A DNA stretch of 64,000 nt from Galdieria partita (Eukaryota; Rhodophyta; Bangiophyceae; Galdieriales; Galdieriaceae): contig BQMJ01000040.1 in assembly GCA_025991245.1 (NCBI GenBank), positions 153,448-217,447 of the forward strand, given 5' to 3'. The stretch's first letter is position 1, and the number at the start of each line of letters is the position of its first letter. The notes under the pieces are model-generated. The model searched no databases, was not told the DNA's origin, and saw only the letters and a program-made list of their open reading frames with translations. The translations under genes and the position numbers were made by a program. Shown in pieces: positions 23,824-34,374 of this stretch.

Positions 23824-23964
23824 AAATATTCCTTCAATAAGTTGATAAACCAAAAAGTTGACGAAGCTTTGGAAAAGCGTTCCTTTGGGCCGCAGAAATA
23901 TTCCACGAGAAAAATATCACAAGAAGAACGACGACTGAGACACGCGGCTAAACGAACTTCCTAA
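23824..23964 (+). other. Short coding-like frame without ATG downstream of ISWI
   Basis: A 46-codon open frame starts right after a stop and ends with TAA. It reads KVDEALEKRSFGPQKYSTRK and then a strongly basic tail (QEERRLRHAAKRTS). The charged, helix-like composition and third-position pattern look coding, but there is no ATG and only about 30 bp separate it from the ISWI stop. It could be an alternative terminal exon of ISWI or a remnant. No family is recognised. Confidence 0.25.
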
Positions 23965-24080
23965 ACAACCACAGTTTTAAACGTAGTGTTGAACTTTCTC
24001 CTTCTGAGTGTATATCTGCCAAAAAATATGTGCGGTCTTCTAAAGATACTTCCCAACTGCACCAAACGCTCAGATCAAAT

Positions 24081-24820
24081 CTATCCATAAACTTTCTTCC
24101 AAATATATATTCCGAATACAATAAGAATTATAACAAGCATTCCTCCGTACACTATATATGCGTCAACCTTTTCTCTACCTTCAATCATGCGAATAACTGA
24201 ATGTGAGATTCCTAACACATTCGCCACGTCTAACATCTTCTTCCTTGCTCCCTAATTGAAAAAATCAAAGTCTTGTTGCTGTAAAAAAGAAAAATACAAA
24301 ATACTTTGAGTCTTGAACGCTGAAGTGAAAGAGCCTGTAGTGTTGCCTGACCCATACCCAAGATGCCCTCTGTCGTCACATTTGAACGATTAAGGGACTG
24401 CGACTCTGTCTGAAACGAGTCGATCACGATAGAAGTGTCTTTTACACTGTATCTTTCCAACAGTTCCTCTCTTTCCTTGGCTTGGATAGCTGCAGAGTAA
24501 GATTTGCTTAAATATTTCTCGAAGGCCGCTCGAATTTCCAAGCTGTCCCTGTTCAATCTTTCAATCTTTCTATCAACTAGTTAAACAAAACTTCGTCCTT
24601 TTTAGAAGAAGAATACTGACAACTGCCAAGCCTCCCTACGAGAAGAGGGCTCTCTTAGGGCTAGATTTGAAAGCTGCTGCAACGCGCGAGTTAAGCGATT
24701 TATTTTCTGAGAAAGGTCAGTCTGGAACTGAGTTGAGTTCTCGCGACCAGTTTCAATGGCGTCCAGAAGGTCTCTCGACTCGAGAACCAACTTCCTTGCG
24801 TCCAAATAGAGACTCTCCAT
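24081..24820 (-). CDS. GOSR2: Membrin / GOSR2, Golgi Qb-SNARE
   Basis: Exons 24820-24621, 24569-24305 and 24251-24081, introns of 51 and 53 bp, 211 residues, the same size as animal membrin. An N-terminal helical bundle (MESLYLDARKLVLESRDLLD) is followed by the SNARE helix, whose heptads include GILGMGQATLQALSLQRSRL (zero-layer Q), then LKGARKKMLDVANVLG, the most conserved membrin segment. The C-terminus is a single tail-anchor of about 20 hydrophobic residues ending KKVYG. Membrin sits on ER-Golgi and early Golgi membranes and pairs with syntaxin-5, Bet1 and Sec22-type SNAREs. For the first intron two donors 3 bp apart are possible (GTTGTC or GTCAGT); I used GTCAGT, and they differ by one residue only. 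Confidence 0.9.
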
Positions 24821-25104
24821 CACAATTATAAACTTGACCAATTTTTCAAAACTATCTTAACAGGAAGGAAAGGAATTTTGTAAAAATTCCTCTGCTTCCA
24901 ATTCCATTTCTTGTTTCACGCCCGTTCTATATGTGCTCTTGCAAAATTCAATTTATCGCTACTTACCAAGCATGAAATGACAGTCTTGACTTTGCGGATG
25001 TTCCTCCAACATTTTCCATTTCATTAAACAGCTGTGAAGATCCCGCACATTATCAAAATTCAAAGATTCTCGATTGAGATTTCATAATTTGGGAAAACCT
25101 GAAA

Positions 25105-26646
25105 ATGGCGGAAACTTTGGTACATGAGGACTTGAAGCAACTTGAACTCCATACAGTTACTGCTTCCACACCTCCCCGGAAGTACGTATATCAGTTGGTA
25201 ACACCCGGAAGTTTCGAGGTCGAAAGGCACTTTTATCCCAGGGTTTTGAACTCACAAATTCACCCTACTGTCCGTTATTTTCTGGGTCTCTCGAGGGAGA
25301 GAATAGTCAGTCGGTATTGTCACACTCATCCTTTTGTTGACGCAAATACTTTAGACGAAGTTCTTTCTTATAATCCTCGGTATTTGCGTTGGGCAGGTTG
25401 TGATCTAATGCATACAACCAACAATAATAACAAGAAAAGCATGGTCATTATAGAGACCAATACTTGTCCAAGTGGAAACAAATCGACTCCTTTGTATGAA
25501 GAAATGGAGGAAGAAGGAGGGTATCGTGTGCTACTTCAGCGTTCGTTTCTTCCCTATTTGAAAAAGAACGACTCAACTATTCCTGAAGGAGAGTTAGCTG
25601 TCGTCTATGATAAGAATCCCATGGAAGCTTCTGGATATGCTTCTGCATTGGCAGGCTTGACAGGAGAATGCGTCCATCTGGTTCCATTTATGGAAAATGC
25701 AAAGGAAGAAACTGTAAAGTTCGAAAATGGAGTTATGTACGTGAAAATCCCGACTGGAAAGTGGGTTCCTATTCGCGGTGCTTTAAGATATGTTACTCAG
25801 CGTCCGTGGAACCGTATTCCTGTAAATACCCGAACTATTATTATGAATCCTATTATTGCTTGTCTCGCAGGTGGACGGAACAAGTTAGTGGCTGCTAAGG
25901 CTTACGATAATTATAATGTAGAATTGATGGCATCTGGCTTAGAGATTCGAACTCCACTTACAATTCGGGATGTTGAATTTGATCAATTGGAGACATGGGT
26001 AGACAAACTGGGTGGATTTGCAGCAATTAAGATCCCCTACAGTAATGCTGGACAAGGAGTTTACACGATAACTTCCAAGGGAGAATTTTTACGTTTACGA
26101 GACGAACTGAAGCAAGTGAAATATCAGAATTTCATCGTTCAAAGCTTGATAAGCAATCATGAGTGGAGTTCCGTCTATGAAGGTACTCGGTTGTTTCATA
26201 TGGGAACGATACCCGACAAACGTGGTAACATTCATGTTTTTGATCTTCGAATGATGGTTTCTGGCTCGGAGGATGGTTTTAAGGTTGTAGGACTTTATGC
26301 CAGACGAGCCAAGAAACCTCTCTCTAAACAAGTTGAAGAAGGGACGAATTCATGGGACATGTTAGGTACGAATCTTAGTATAAAGATGGAAGATGGAACT
26401 TTTGGTAGTGAACCGGAAAGATTGCTATTAATGGATCGAAGAGATTTTAATTCGCTTGGTTTGGGTCTGGATGATTTGATCGATGCGTACGTCCAGACGG
26501 TGTTAGCTGTCGTAGCAATAGACAGAATGGCACAGTTTTTGATGCCAAATGGCGTATTTAATAAGCATCTTTTAACATCAGTAGACAACGATGAGTGTTT
26601 GCTTGGTGAAATTCTATATGATTATCAACGGAACCATTCTGACTGA
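25105..26646 (+). CDS. Conserved hypothetical, ATP-grasp-like protein
   Basis: A single-exon 513-residue protein with an in-frame ATG and strong coding character throughout. I do not recognise a named family. The middle and C-terminal parts resemble the ATP-grasp fold: GRNKLVAAKAY corresponds to the start of the nucleotide-binding subdomain, FAAIKIPYSNAGQGVYTI to the lysine strand plus the flexible glycine loop, and YQNFIVQSLISN and FDLRMMVSG to the strands carrying the adenine-binding and acidic metal-binding residues. The earlier part has IIETNTCPSGNKS, where E and N could bind substrate. ATP-grasp enzymes join a carboxylate to an amine or thiol through an acyl-phosphate. No signal peptide or membrane segment is seen. 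The fold assignment is by eye and could be wrong. Confidence 0.6.
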   Translation: MAETLVHEDLKQLELHTVTASTPPRKYVYQLVTPGSFEVERHFYPRVLNSQIHPTVRYFLGLSRERIVSRYCHTHPFVDANTLDEVLSYNPRYLRWAGCDLMHTTNNNNKKSMVIIETNTCPSGNKSTPLYEEMEEEGGYRVLLQRSFLPYLKKNDSTIPEGELAVVYDKNPMEASGYASALAGLTGECVHLVPFMENAKEETVKFENGVMYVKIPTGKWVPIRGALRYVTQRPWNRIPVNTRTIIMNPIIACLAGGRNKLVAAKAYDNYNVELMASGLEIRTPLTIRDVEFDQLETWVDKLGGFAAIKIPYSNAGQGVYTITSKGEFLRLRDELKQVKYQNFIVQSLISNHEWSSVYEGTRLFHMGTIPDKRGNIHVFDLRMMVSGSEDGFKVVGLYARRAKKPLSKQVEEGTNSWDMLGTNLSIKMEDGTFGSEPERLLLMDRRDFNSLGLGLDDLIDAYVQTVLAVVAIDRMAQFLMPNGVFNKHLLTSVDNDECLLGEILYDYQRNHSD

Positions 26647-26916
26647 GTGCTGATACCTTTTTTGTTACATACAAATTTTATGTTCATACATGTGAGTAAA
26701 GATACTTGGAAGAATGCTCGTCGTTTGTTTTTCTCCAAAAAATTGAAATTGAGTAAAAACATTGAAAGTTTTGCGAAATTGTGCGGCTTTTATGCAACAA
26801 TATTAACACTGTACATTTTCACTTTGAAAACTACTATGAAAACAACTACATGTATTTGTACATTTTCCTCGTTGAACCCTTCCCTTACATAAACAAATTC
26901 ATACCACTTGAACCAG

Positions 26917-28474
26917 TTAAGGGGATTCAGAAACATCGAATATACTACGGAATTCGTTGAATACTGCTTTTGGAAGACAGCACTTGAAGCACTAACGAAA
27001 AGGGTCACAAATAAAGTAACACAGCATTGCTCAATACCTTGTGAAAAGTGGATTCTCGAGATGCTAAATGAATGTATCTCAAGTCACCGCCATCTTCAGA
27101 ATTATTCTCTGAATACTGGTTTCGACTGGCATGCACAAGTTCATCCGCTGAACTTGGAGAAATGGCAGGCGACGTTGGATTACTAAAAACTTTTAGCAGT
27201 AAGACTCAGTTGAACGTCAGCACCAACCTTCGATTTGACTCTCCGGAAGGCATTATTTTTAATGACTTGAGGAAGCTCCTCCACGTGGCAGAGCCGGGAG
27301 TTGGCCTCCGGGTTCTCGTAACTCCAAATCTGTGTTTAGCGTGATCAATCTCCAACTGTGAATCGTTCAGACGACTATCTAAATTGTAAAGTCTTGGATG
27401 TGATACGCCTTCTCTGTGTTCACTCAATGAAACACGGAGTTTTAATGGACACTGAGATGGGTTGTTTTCCACACGACCAAGAGAAGACGCAAAGGACACC
27501 AAGGACTCGATAATATTTGTACTCAAGTCCTGCAAATTGGCCAAAACCAAGATTGCACCGAGACGATTTCCTCCTAAAGCAGAGCAAACAAGGTCTACAA
27601 TGAGCTCGTTCATGTTTTGCGTAGAAAAAGGATAAAAAAGTACACGAGGAGGTTCTGAGCACGGATCAATCTTCAGAGAACTGAGCTGACCAAGTCGTTC
27701 CTTTTTACACTTCATACATAACTAGTAAAATTCCATATAATACTCACCACTATAGAATCACAATTCAAAAATAGCACAAAGCTCAAGCCTGACAGGAAAT
27801 ATTCACCTGAATTGAAGTTTGAAGTTACCAAGATCTGAAGTACAAATTGACGATTACGATTTCGTCTTTCTTCTGAGACCATCTTTTTCACAACTTGGAT
27901 ATCTCTTCCAGTATCTTGTATTCTCAATAGAGAGACTGAAGTTTTTGAAAAAGAATAAGAATACTGCACATTATCACCCAAATAATTTCCAACATAATCT
28001 ACTAGTGTGGCTCCTACTGTCTCAAAACAAGATACAAATAATAGTCTGTTCTCATTTTCTTTTCTTATCTCTGAAAATAGGTATTCAATGGTATTGAACA
28101 AAGTATTGTCTGGTCCTTTCAAGCGTACATCAGGCAATTTCTAAAATTTAACGAATAACTATACTGCTACCTTTCAACAAAAGAGTCAGTCCTGTACTTT
28201 CTGAGCCTAACAATATTATTGTAGAATCATAGCCCAGCAAAGCATTCTTTGCTAAAGGCTCAACAAGTTGAACGAAACATAGAGTTTTGTCTTGGTCCAA
28301 AGTATATACTATATCAAGCTTGTTTGCCGCACGCTTCCAAAAAGGCTGGTTCACTGTAGAAGTCTCTTGTAGAACCCCTTGAAAAGTGTCGCTATCGTTT
28401 GGACCAAACCTTATCAAACAAGAACGGACTTTATTCCTTTCTACAATTGCGGACATAAAATTTGCTTTACTCAT
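26917..28474 (-). CDS. Divergent kinesin-like protein with an inactivated motor domain
   Basis: Exons 28474-28171, 28115-27748, 27700-27228, 27182-27038 and 26991-26917; introns of 55, 47, 45 and 46 bp, 454 residues. The order of kinesin motor landmarks is retained: VRSCLIRFGPND (first strand), GYDSTIILLGSESTGLT where kinesins have the P-loop GQTGSGKT, and DLVCSALGGNRLGAILVLANL where they have LLQDSLGGNSKT. Catalytic features are gone: the P-loop lysine is L96, the NxxSSRSH switch I is replaced by EERRNRNRQF, and the DLAGSE switch II by NCDSIVER. It should therefore not hydrolyse ATP and may be a tubulin- or partner-binding pseudo-motor. The tail is short, Ser/Asn-rich, without coiled coil, and ends with a Cys-rich exon. 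The last two exons were inferred from frame alone and are less certain. Confidence 0.65.
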
Positions 28475-28491
28475 TCATCTCTGCACGAACG

Positions 28492-29597
28492 ATGCTGTTC
28501 TTGGATTGTACTTGTCAGTATTATTGCAGGTTGGCCTCCTGTTTACGAAGGAGAAGGTATTGCATTGTATATGGAACTTCGCTGTTTCGGCCCCAAGTTT
28601 GTGTATCTTTATTCAATTCTCGTTGTTTTCGTTCTACCAAGAGATTCAGCGTTCTTGAGGGTTCTAAGAAGTGGACAGAGAGAAGAGTTTGTGCTGTGTC
28701 CTTAAAGAGTGCTGCCAGTTCTGATGTAATCAAATCTAATTGGTGTTTGTATGTTTCTGCTTTTCTTTTTACTGTTGCATGTCTTTTGCCTCCTGTATGT
28801 GCTTATTTTGATCCCAATACGTCGTCCGAATTGACGCTCCAGACTCTGTTGGATAAATATACTTCGCACTACACAATTATTGGGCTGCAAGTGTTGTTTT
28901 CTACAGTTCATAGTGGTTTTGCCTCTCTGCGTCCATTGGCCACGAAATTTCTAGGAGAGAGACTTTATCGATTGGGCTTCGCAGGCTGCAGCCTTCCTTT
29001 AGCGGTGGTTATGATAGGATACTTTGTTGCACACCGATATGATGGTATTATATTATGGCATTCTCATGTTTTTCCAGGTATTCATGAGCTGGTGTGGTTA
29101 TTATCGTTTGTTTCTTTTTATTTCTTATATCCCGGAACTTTTCGTTTGCTTGAAATAGCAGCGATCCAAAAGCCTGAACTGCATCTTTTTGAAAAAGGGT
29201 AAGTGCTGAGATAAGTGTCTTGTCTTTTTTTAAGTTTTCTTGTAGAATTATTCGAGTTACTAGACATCCGCAGTTGTGGGGTCAGATCATATGGTGCATG
29301 GGCCATATGTTATGGTTAGGTTCATCCTTTTCAATAGTAACGTCTTTATGTCTTGTATCTTATCACTTTTTTGGAGCATGGCATGGAGATCAACGTTTGG
29401 AGATGAAGTATGGTGAGAAATGGAGAAAATTTAAAGAGCAAACAAGTGTTCTTCCATTTGTAGCTGTATTTAATGGAAAACAGAAGTTGGCTGTCTCAGA
29501 GTTTCTGAATCCAGCTTACTTGATTGTTACTATCTTCACTTTTTGTTTGTATATTTTGCATCCCAATATTATACAGCTGTTTGGCCATTTTGGTTGA
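28492..29597 (+). CDS. Z-ISO: 15-cis-zeta-carotene isomerase (Z-ISO), plastid
   Basis: Exons 28492-29198 and 29246-29597, intron of 47 bp with a perfect GTAAGT donor, 352 residues. Z-ISO isomerises the 15-cis bond of zeta-carotene, between phytoene desaturase and zeta-carotene desaturase in carotenoid synthesis. It belongs to the NnrU membrane family and uses a heme. The C-terminal half has the family core IIRVTRHPQLWGQIIWCMGH, GAWHGDQRLEMKYGEKW, and TSVLPFVAVFNGKQKL. Several hydrophobic helices are visible from about residue 85 on. The first ~75 residues are rich in Ser, Arg and Cys with few acids, as in a plastid transit peptide. The ATG at 28492 lies 17 bp from the start of the kinesin-like gene on the other strand; an internal ATG or a missed 5' exon is possible. 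Confidence 0.92.
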
Positions 29598-29630
29598 CTA
29601 TGGCCTGAAGATATCCCCAATATTGTGTAT

Positions 29631-29816
29631 TCATATTGGAAATATTGAACAAGGCTCTATTCCATGCTTAACTATTTCCAAGGTATAGTCGATATCAACT
29701 TGGGAAATACGTGAAAATCGTAAAGTAAAATGAAAAGGGTTCAATTCATTTGGACTGTACATTTGTATATAGCTGCACCACTCCTTTCCAGAAAAGCGAT
29801 AGATTGACAAAGACAT
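29631..29816 (-). CDS. Possible small protein (61 residues)
   Basis: A short frame with a genuine ATG sits antisense in the 490-bp gap between Z-ISO and the transporter. It begins MSLSIYRFSGKEWCSYIQMY and is rich in aromatic and hydrophobic residues without a clear membrane helix. Its 3' end lies 34 bp from the Z-ISO stop. No family is recognised and chance is a real alternative. The rest of the gap holds only a small hairpin at 29911-29929 (GAAGAGT / ACTCTTC arms, 5-base loop). Confidence 0.25.
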   Translation of the reverse strand: MSLSIYRFSGKEWCSYIQMYSPNELNPFHFTLRFSRISQVDIDYTLEIVKHGIEPCSIFPI

Positions 29817-30089
29817 GATGTCACATTACAATGTCGGTCGGTTTAGAAAAATTAGAAATGATTTGCTATGAAAAGGCAAAGCAACTTGTTATAATTTTTG
29901 AGATTAACGCGAAGAGTCATTCACTCTTCAGGTTACAGAAACAATCCTGACAGGGAAAAAAGTGTAACCAGTTGAAAACACTACTAGTGTTTGTGATGTT
30001 TTCATCTGGAAAACTGAAGAGTTGATGTAAATGCAGCGTCCAATTCAATACTTTATTCCCACATAGTAGATTCACAGTTTTTCTTGCAT

Positions 30090-31298
30090 TTATATAACTC
30101 TATCACAAGAGAACGGAGTTCCATGATCTCCAACAGCTTGTATTATTGTGTAGACTCCAGCATAACTACCAATACCAAGTAGTGCATATCCAATACAAAT
30201 GCAAGATAATGCCAGTATCCAATTCCACCAACTAGTCCTCTTGTGGAATCGAATCAAGTACATAATAGCCGGCATACCAACGCTATTACTAGAACCAACC
30301 AAGGCAGCAAGAAGTCCAATCAACTCATTAAAGAATGGTATGGCAGAAGCAACAAGGAAACCCGCTCCATATACCAGTAGTGACCAAAAGAAGAATGAAA
30401 CTCGTTGTGGAAGTGAAGTATCCTCAAATCTTCGTCGACCCCAACATTGTAGCCAACGTTGGACCGCTCGAGTAAGAACATTCCCGCCCATAACACTTGG
30501 AGCCGTCACATGAATAATTAAGATAACGTTGATGGCATCACGCAATGTATCATGAGGAAGACTCAGGGTTACTGGACTCTTTAAAATAGGCGTATTACCC
30601 AAATAAACATAAACAAATGCTGCTGTAAACATGCAAAACACATAGCCGACCATCTGAGAAACAAGCAACGCCTTTGGAAAATCATGAACGTTCTTCATTT
30701 CAGCCATAAATTCATAAAAAATCAAGTGACCAGCGAACGCAAATACAATATCCGTCATTGCAACTACACCATTGACAAAGCTGTTTCCTGCAATAGTTGT
30801 ATAAGCATGCGCACCTTTTGACAGTTCGGGGACTTTACTACAAGTCATCACAATAGGAAGAAAAATACAAAGAGCTCCTACAAATGCAACCCAGGAAATA
30901 CCATGTAAACTTCGAAGTTGTCCTATCACTAATGCAACAAAAAAGGGTATAACAAACCATACAGTGACACAAACATGGTGTCCTTGAAAAAGGCTCTTCC
31001 AGGAAAGTGCTGCTGTAAGAAAATCTGCAGTCATGATACCAAAAAACATGAGATAGGTAAGAGTACCACCAATTACTTGACCCACTCTTCCAAAGAAATG
31101 ATAGTACATGGCAGCATAATTACGAATATGTGGGTATTTCAAATGTAACTTCCACATATATAAGCCTGTAACTGTAGTAATAAAAACGATACCGGTCAGC
31201 AACAACACTCCAGGTACCCAGCCAAGTGAGACAAAGGCAGAAGGCAATGAAAGTACTCCTACTCCGATCAGATAGCTAATCATCAAAAATGTGGTCAT
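30090..31298 (-). CDS. Amino-acid/auxin permease (AAAP) family transporter
   Basis: An intronless frame of 402 residues with about ten or eleven hydrophobic helices. The first helix carries SYLIGVGVLSLPSAF, the GxGxLxLP signature of AAAP transporters, and later helices hold VFAFAGHLIFYEFMAEM and VYVYLGNTPI. Such proteins move amino acids with protons across the plasma or vacuolar membrane. The substrate cannot be told from sequence. The ATG overlaps the stop of an upstream frame (see 31298-31513): the bases read TAATGA, so the upstream acidic segment and the transporter are in different frames. A cytosolic acidic N-terminus is common in this family, so the gene may be split by a one-base change, or the upstream frame may be an independent uORF. 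Confidence 0.85.
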   Translation of the reverse strand: MTTFLMISYLIGVGVLSLPSAFVSLGWVPGVLLLTGIVFITTVTGLYMWKLHLKYPHIRNYAAMYYHFFGRVGQVIGGTLTYLMFFGIMTADFLTAALSWKSLFQGHHVCVTVWFVIPFFVALVIGQLRSLHGISWVAFVGALCIFLPIVMTCSKVPELSKGAHAYTTIAGNSFVNGVVAMTDIVFAFAGHLIFYEFMAEMKNVHDFPKALLVSQMVGYVFCMFTAAFVYVYLGNTPILKSPVTLSLPHDTLRDAINVILIIHVTAPSVMGGNVLTRAVQRWLQCWGRRRFEDTSLPQRVSFFFWSLLVYGAGFLVASAIPFFNELIGLLAALVGSSNSVGMPAIMYLIRFHKRTSWWNWILALSCICIGYALLGIGSYAGVYTIIQAVGDHGTPFSCDRVI

Positions 31299-31513
31299 TA
31301 CCCAGTGAGTTTCCTAGGTGGCTCAAAGACGTCTTCCATATTCTCTCCTGACGGCTGTTTCTCTGTTTCATATTGGAACTCTGTTTCACCCTCTGGATAT
31401 TCTGGCTCTACTGCTCCCTCCAAGTCTTCAATGTACTTCTCTGGATTAATATATTTTTTATTTGTATGGTCATTATTTGAGGAGCTGGGTTCTATTTCAT
31501 TAGATACCTTCAT
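31298..31513 (-). other. Upstream acidic ORF abutting the AAAP transporter
   Basis: A 71-codon frame with ATG at 31513 ends in TAA that overlaps the transporter ATG. It is strikingly acidic (EDLEGAVEPEYPEGETEF, then EPPRKLTG at the end). It looks like the cytosolic N-terminal tail of the transporter itself, displaced by one base from the membrane part. I searched for an intron that would restore frame and found none that keeps the first helix intact. Confidence 0.5.
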
Positions 31514-31531
31514 TCTCGATCCAATTACCAC

Positions 31532-34370
31532 AAAACAAATTCAACAACGGAATTCAATTTCCACTCAGCTGTAAACGGTTTTGTTGCAAAAATTCGGGAG
31601 CACGTCCATTGGATTTTTCATTTTGATTATCACTTCCAAACTTTCCTGAAATTCTATTGGTTGAAAATGTCTTTCCACTATTCTCTAGAAAAAACAAACA
31701 GTAAGCTCACAGATCATATCAATCACCAATGATGTGAACTGCTGGAGAATTCAGTCCTTTCCTCACTGAAACTTCTCATTCTGCTGCTTGTTGTTTTAGT
31801 CTCTATGTAGAGTTGCAAACAGTATATGTTAGCCTCCAGCTTTCGCCATTTATAAAATTCTCAGGTTGCCTATTACGCAGTTTTCTTAATGAACTCGGTC
31901 AACTTTCAAAATATTCCCTGTACGAAAATACTGCAACTTCGCCTAGGTAGATTAGTGACTTATACTGCGTCCACGTGGCTACTGAAAGAAGCAAATTTAT
32001 AGAGTGTTGTATTAAAAGCCTCTTGGTATATACTTGGACGACAAGGGCTACAACTGCCGTCTAGACTTTGGGGTACTCTGCCTTCGAGTCTTCGATTTTT
32101 CTACCAATGATTTATCCTAAAGTTGCAGCAGACTGACAGGATACAAGCTTGAAAACTCGAAAAACAATATCAAGAATATTCCAAACATATAGACCCAATT
32201 ATCTGCAAAACAGCTTGGAAAGCTCCTCCTTATGGACTGAGATGGCTCTACTTGGAGCATAAAACCGTGAAAAGTCAACACCGAGCTCCCAACTCCACTC
32301 TATTTTGCCTGTTTCACTTGATATTATAACTGGAAGCAAAAAATCAACTGTACGAAATAACGTCTTCAGGAAAACTTCCGACGGCCTAAACGGTTTTAGA
32401 CGTTATCCTATCCAGAATCCCTTGGTCGACTACTTTCTTGCAAAATTCGTTAACACAGACATTTCTACGTTATTACTCCAACTTCATTGAAACTCTTGTT
32501 CGGAACTTCCAAAGCTTTCCAGCGCTTATTGCCTTGTCAATTCTTTGCGATGAATGGAAATCAGAGTAACCCGACAAACAATTGAGAAAAGCTTCACATG
32601 AAAACTCCTGGAAGTCCTTTCTGTTTGTATACTTAAGGAAGCATCTATTTTGCGTATGGTATCTTCGTTTTAAGGGTCACCATCAAGAGGATTTGCACAT
32701 ACCAGGTTTCTGCTCGAAAACTGTAGAAAAAATCTAAACACAGTGGTCAAAAGTAGCCAACTGGAAAGCTCAGAACTTTGAAATGTTTATTCGACCTTTG
32801 TTCATGAAGACAAGTCAAGCAGAGAGCGTTTATAAACAAAGAAAAATTCACTTGAACGTCGCAATTGATTCGCAAGCTTAAGAGTCAAGGAGAGGGTTGA
32901 AGAACAAACAGTAATAGAATCTCATCAATATAACTGCAAAGACTTGAGGCAATTCACATACTTCCGCTAAACAGAGGGTTCTTTACGGTTCTACTTTTGA
33001 AGCTGCGCGAAAGCTTCAAGCACGAAACGCTGAGAATTCTTGGGAAACAGCTTTACAATTAACTTTTTGAAAATTTCGACTTCAATCTGCTGCAATCTTT
33101 TGAATAACGTCATGATTAGAAAGTTGCTTAAGTTCTCTATCATGCCACAGTCGCAAAGGAATTAGCCGAATATGTCTCGTTTCTGAGAATATGTAGATAT
33201 TGCGAGTGACGTCAAATGCCTATTGCTGAGAATCATTTAGTATGGTAAGTGAATTACCCTGTTGAAATGCTTTGCTGTTTTCTTTCAAAGCAGCAATTTA
33301 GACTTGAAAAGGTGAAAGCCTACAGATAACCTTCTTTTAAAAGTCTCCATTTCGTAGTCCAATTTTTTGAAACTTCCCCGTTACTCTCGTTGTACCTTCA
33401 AGTCGTATCGGAAAACTACGTTACTGCTTAGTTTCAATAGTGTGGTTTGTTCTTTTACTCTTTCTTGAAAGATTATCCGTTGCTATGAGAAAATCGTCTA
33501 GTTACATCCACACAACATCAACTGATTAACTGTATTTACTTCCGACAACAGTTGATGAAGCAATCTCACTGTAAGTTCTTACATGTAAGAAACTCTTCAC
33601 TTTGGAACAACTTTTTCAAATATCAATGACTATTCAGAGTAGATGAAGAAACGAGTAATCAACACAATTTTAGTAGAAGACTGTTTGTAGTGAAGTAAGA
33701 AAGAGAAGTTTTCTTCAAGTCGAATATACCTGAACTTCAGAATAATTTTGCAGAGTACTCCACCTGTCTTCAAGAACGAAATAAGAATTCATATTTACAA
33801 GGGATGACCAAGTCTGCATTTCTGAAACCAGTGATACAACGAGTGGTAGAAGGCTGACTCTAATCATCCAACACATTTCTTGGTAATTGGGTACTGGAGA
33901 TGATCACTATACGGTGCCGTGTAGGGTTACTGGTCAAATACTTGATGATGAATTGGCATTTCGATCCAACCTGAAACAAGTTTAGAAGGAAATTTGCTAA
34001 CGTTTGAAGAAGAAAAGGTAAAAATTACATCACTAACTAGAGTTTGTTGGAATGAAGCCTGAATAAGTCTAATACTTGAGAATCTCTCCTACGATACTTA
34101 TGGAACAAACTCCAAACAAGTTTTGACATGAAATCTATTCGATTTTACATCATAAACTTTGTCAAAATAAAGTGCTTCTTGAATAATCTTGTTCCATTCA
34201 TTACTTCCATAAGTTTTCCGTTTCTTGTTTGATTCACTCCTTGATTCAGAAACACCAACAGATCTCATTTAATCAAGAGGTGAAGGTTCCCTGATAGGAA
34301 TTTCATTTCTCTCCATATGGCAGATGACTGAAATAACAACTCCCTAAACTCATTTCGTACTTTGGACGAA
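31532..34370. other. Gene-poor 2.8-kb stretch with probable coding remnants
   Basis: Stops occur frequently in all frames and no intact gene is visible. A short coding-like fragment on the minus strand at about 34098-34198 (WNKIIQEALYFDKVYDVK) suggests a decayed C-terminal part of the neighbouring ATPase pseudogene. The remainder (31.6-34.0 kb) shows nothing I can support. It marks the change from the dense housekeeping block to the accessory region. Confidence 0.4.
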
Positions 34371-34374
34371 AGCA

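Noticed and set aside
26908-27186. Plus-strand frame of 92 codons as a separate gene
   Set aside because: No ATG, and the opposite strand gives a better spliced continuation of the kinesin-like gene.
27206-27228. Ending the kinesin-like gene at the stop at 27206
   Set aside because: A GTTGGT donor at 27227 and an acceptor at 27183 remove the stop in frame and lead into two more open exons with coding character.
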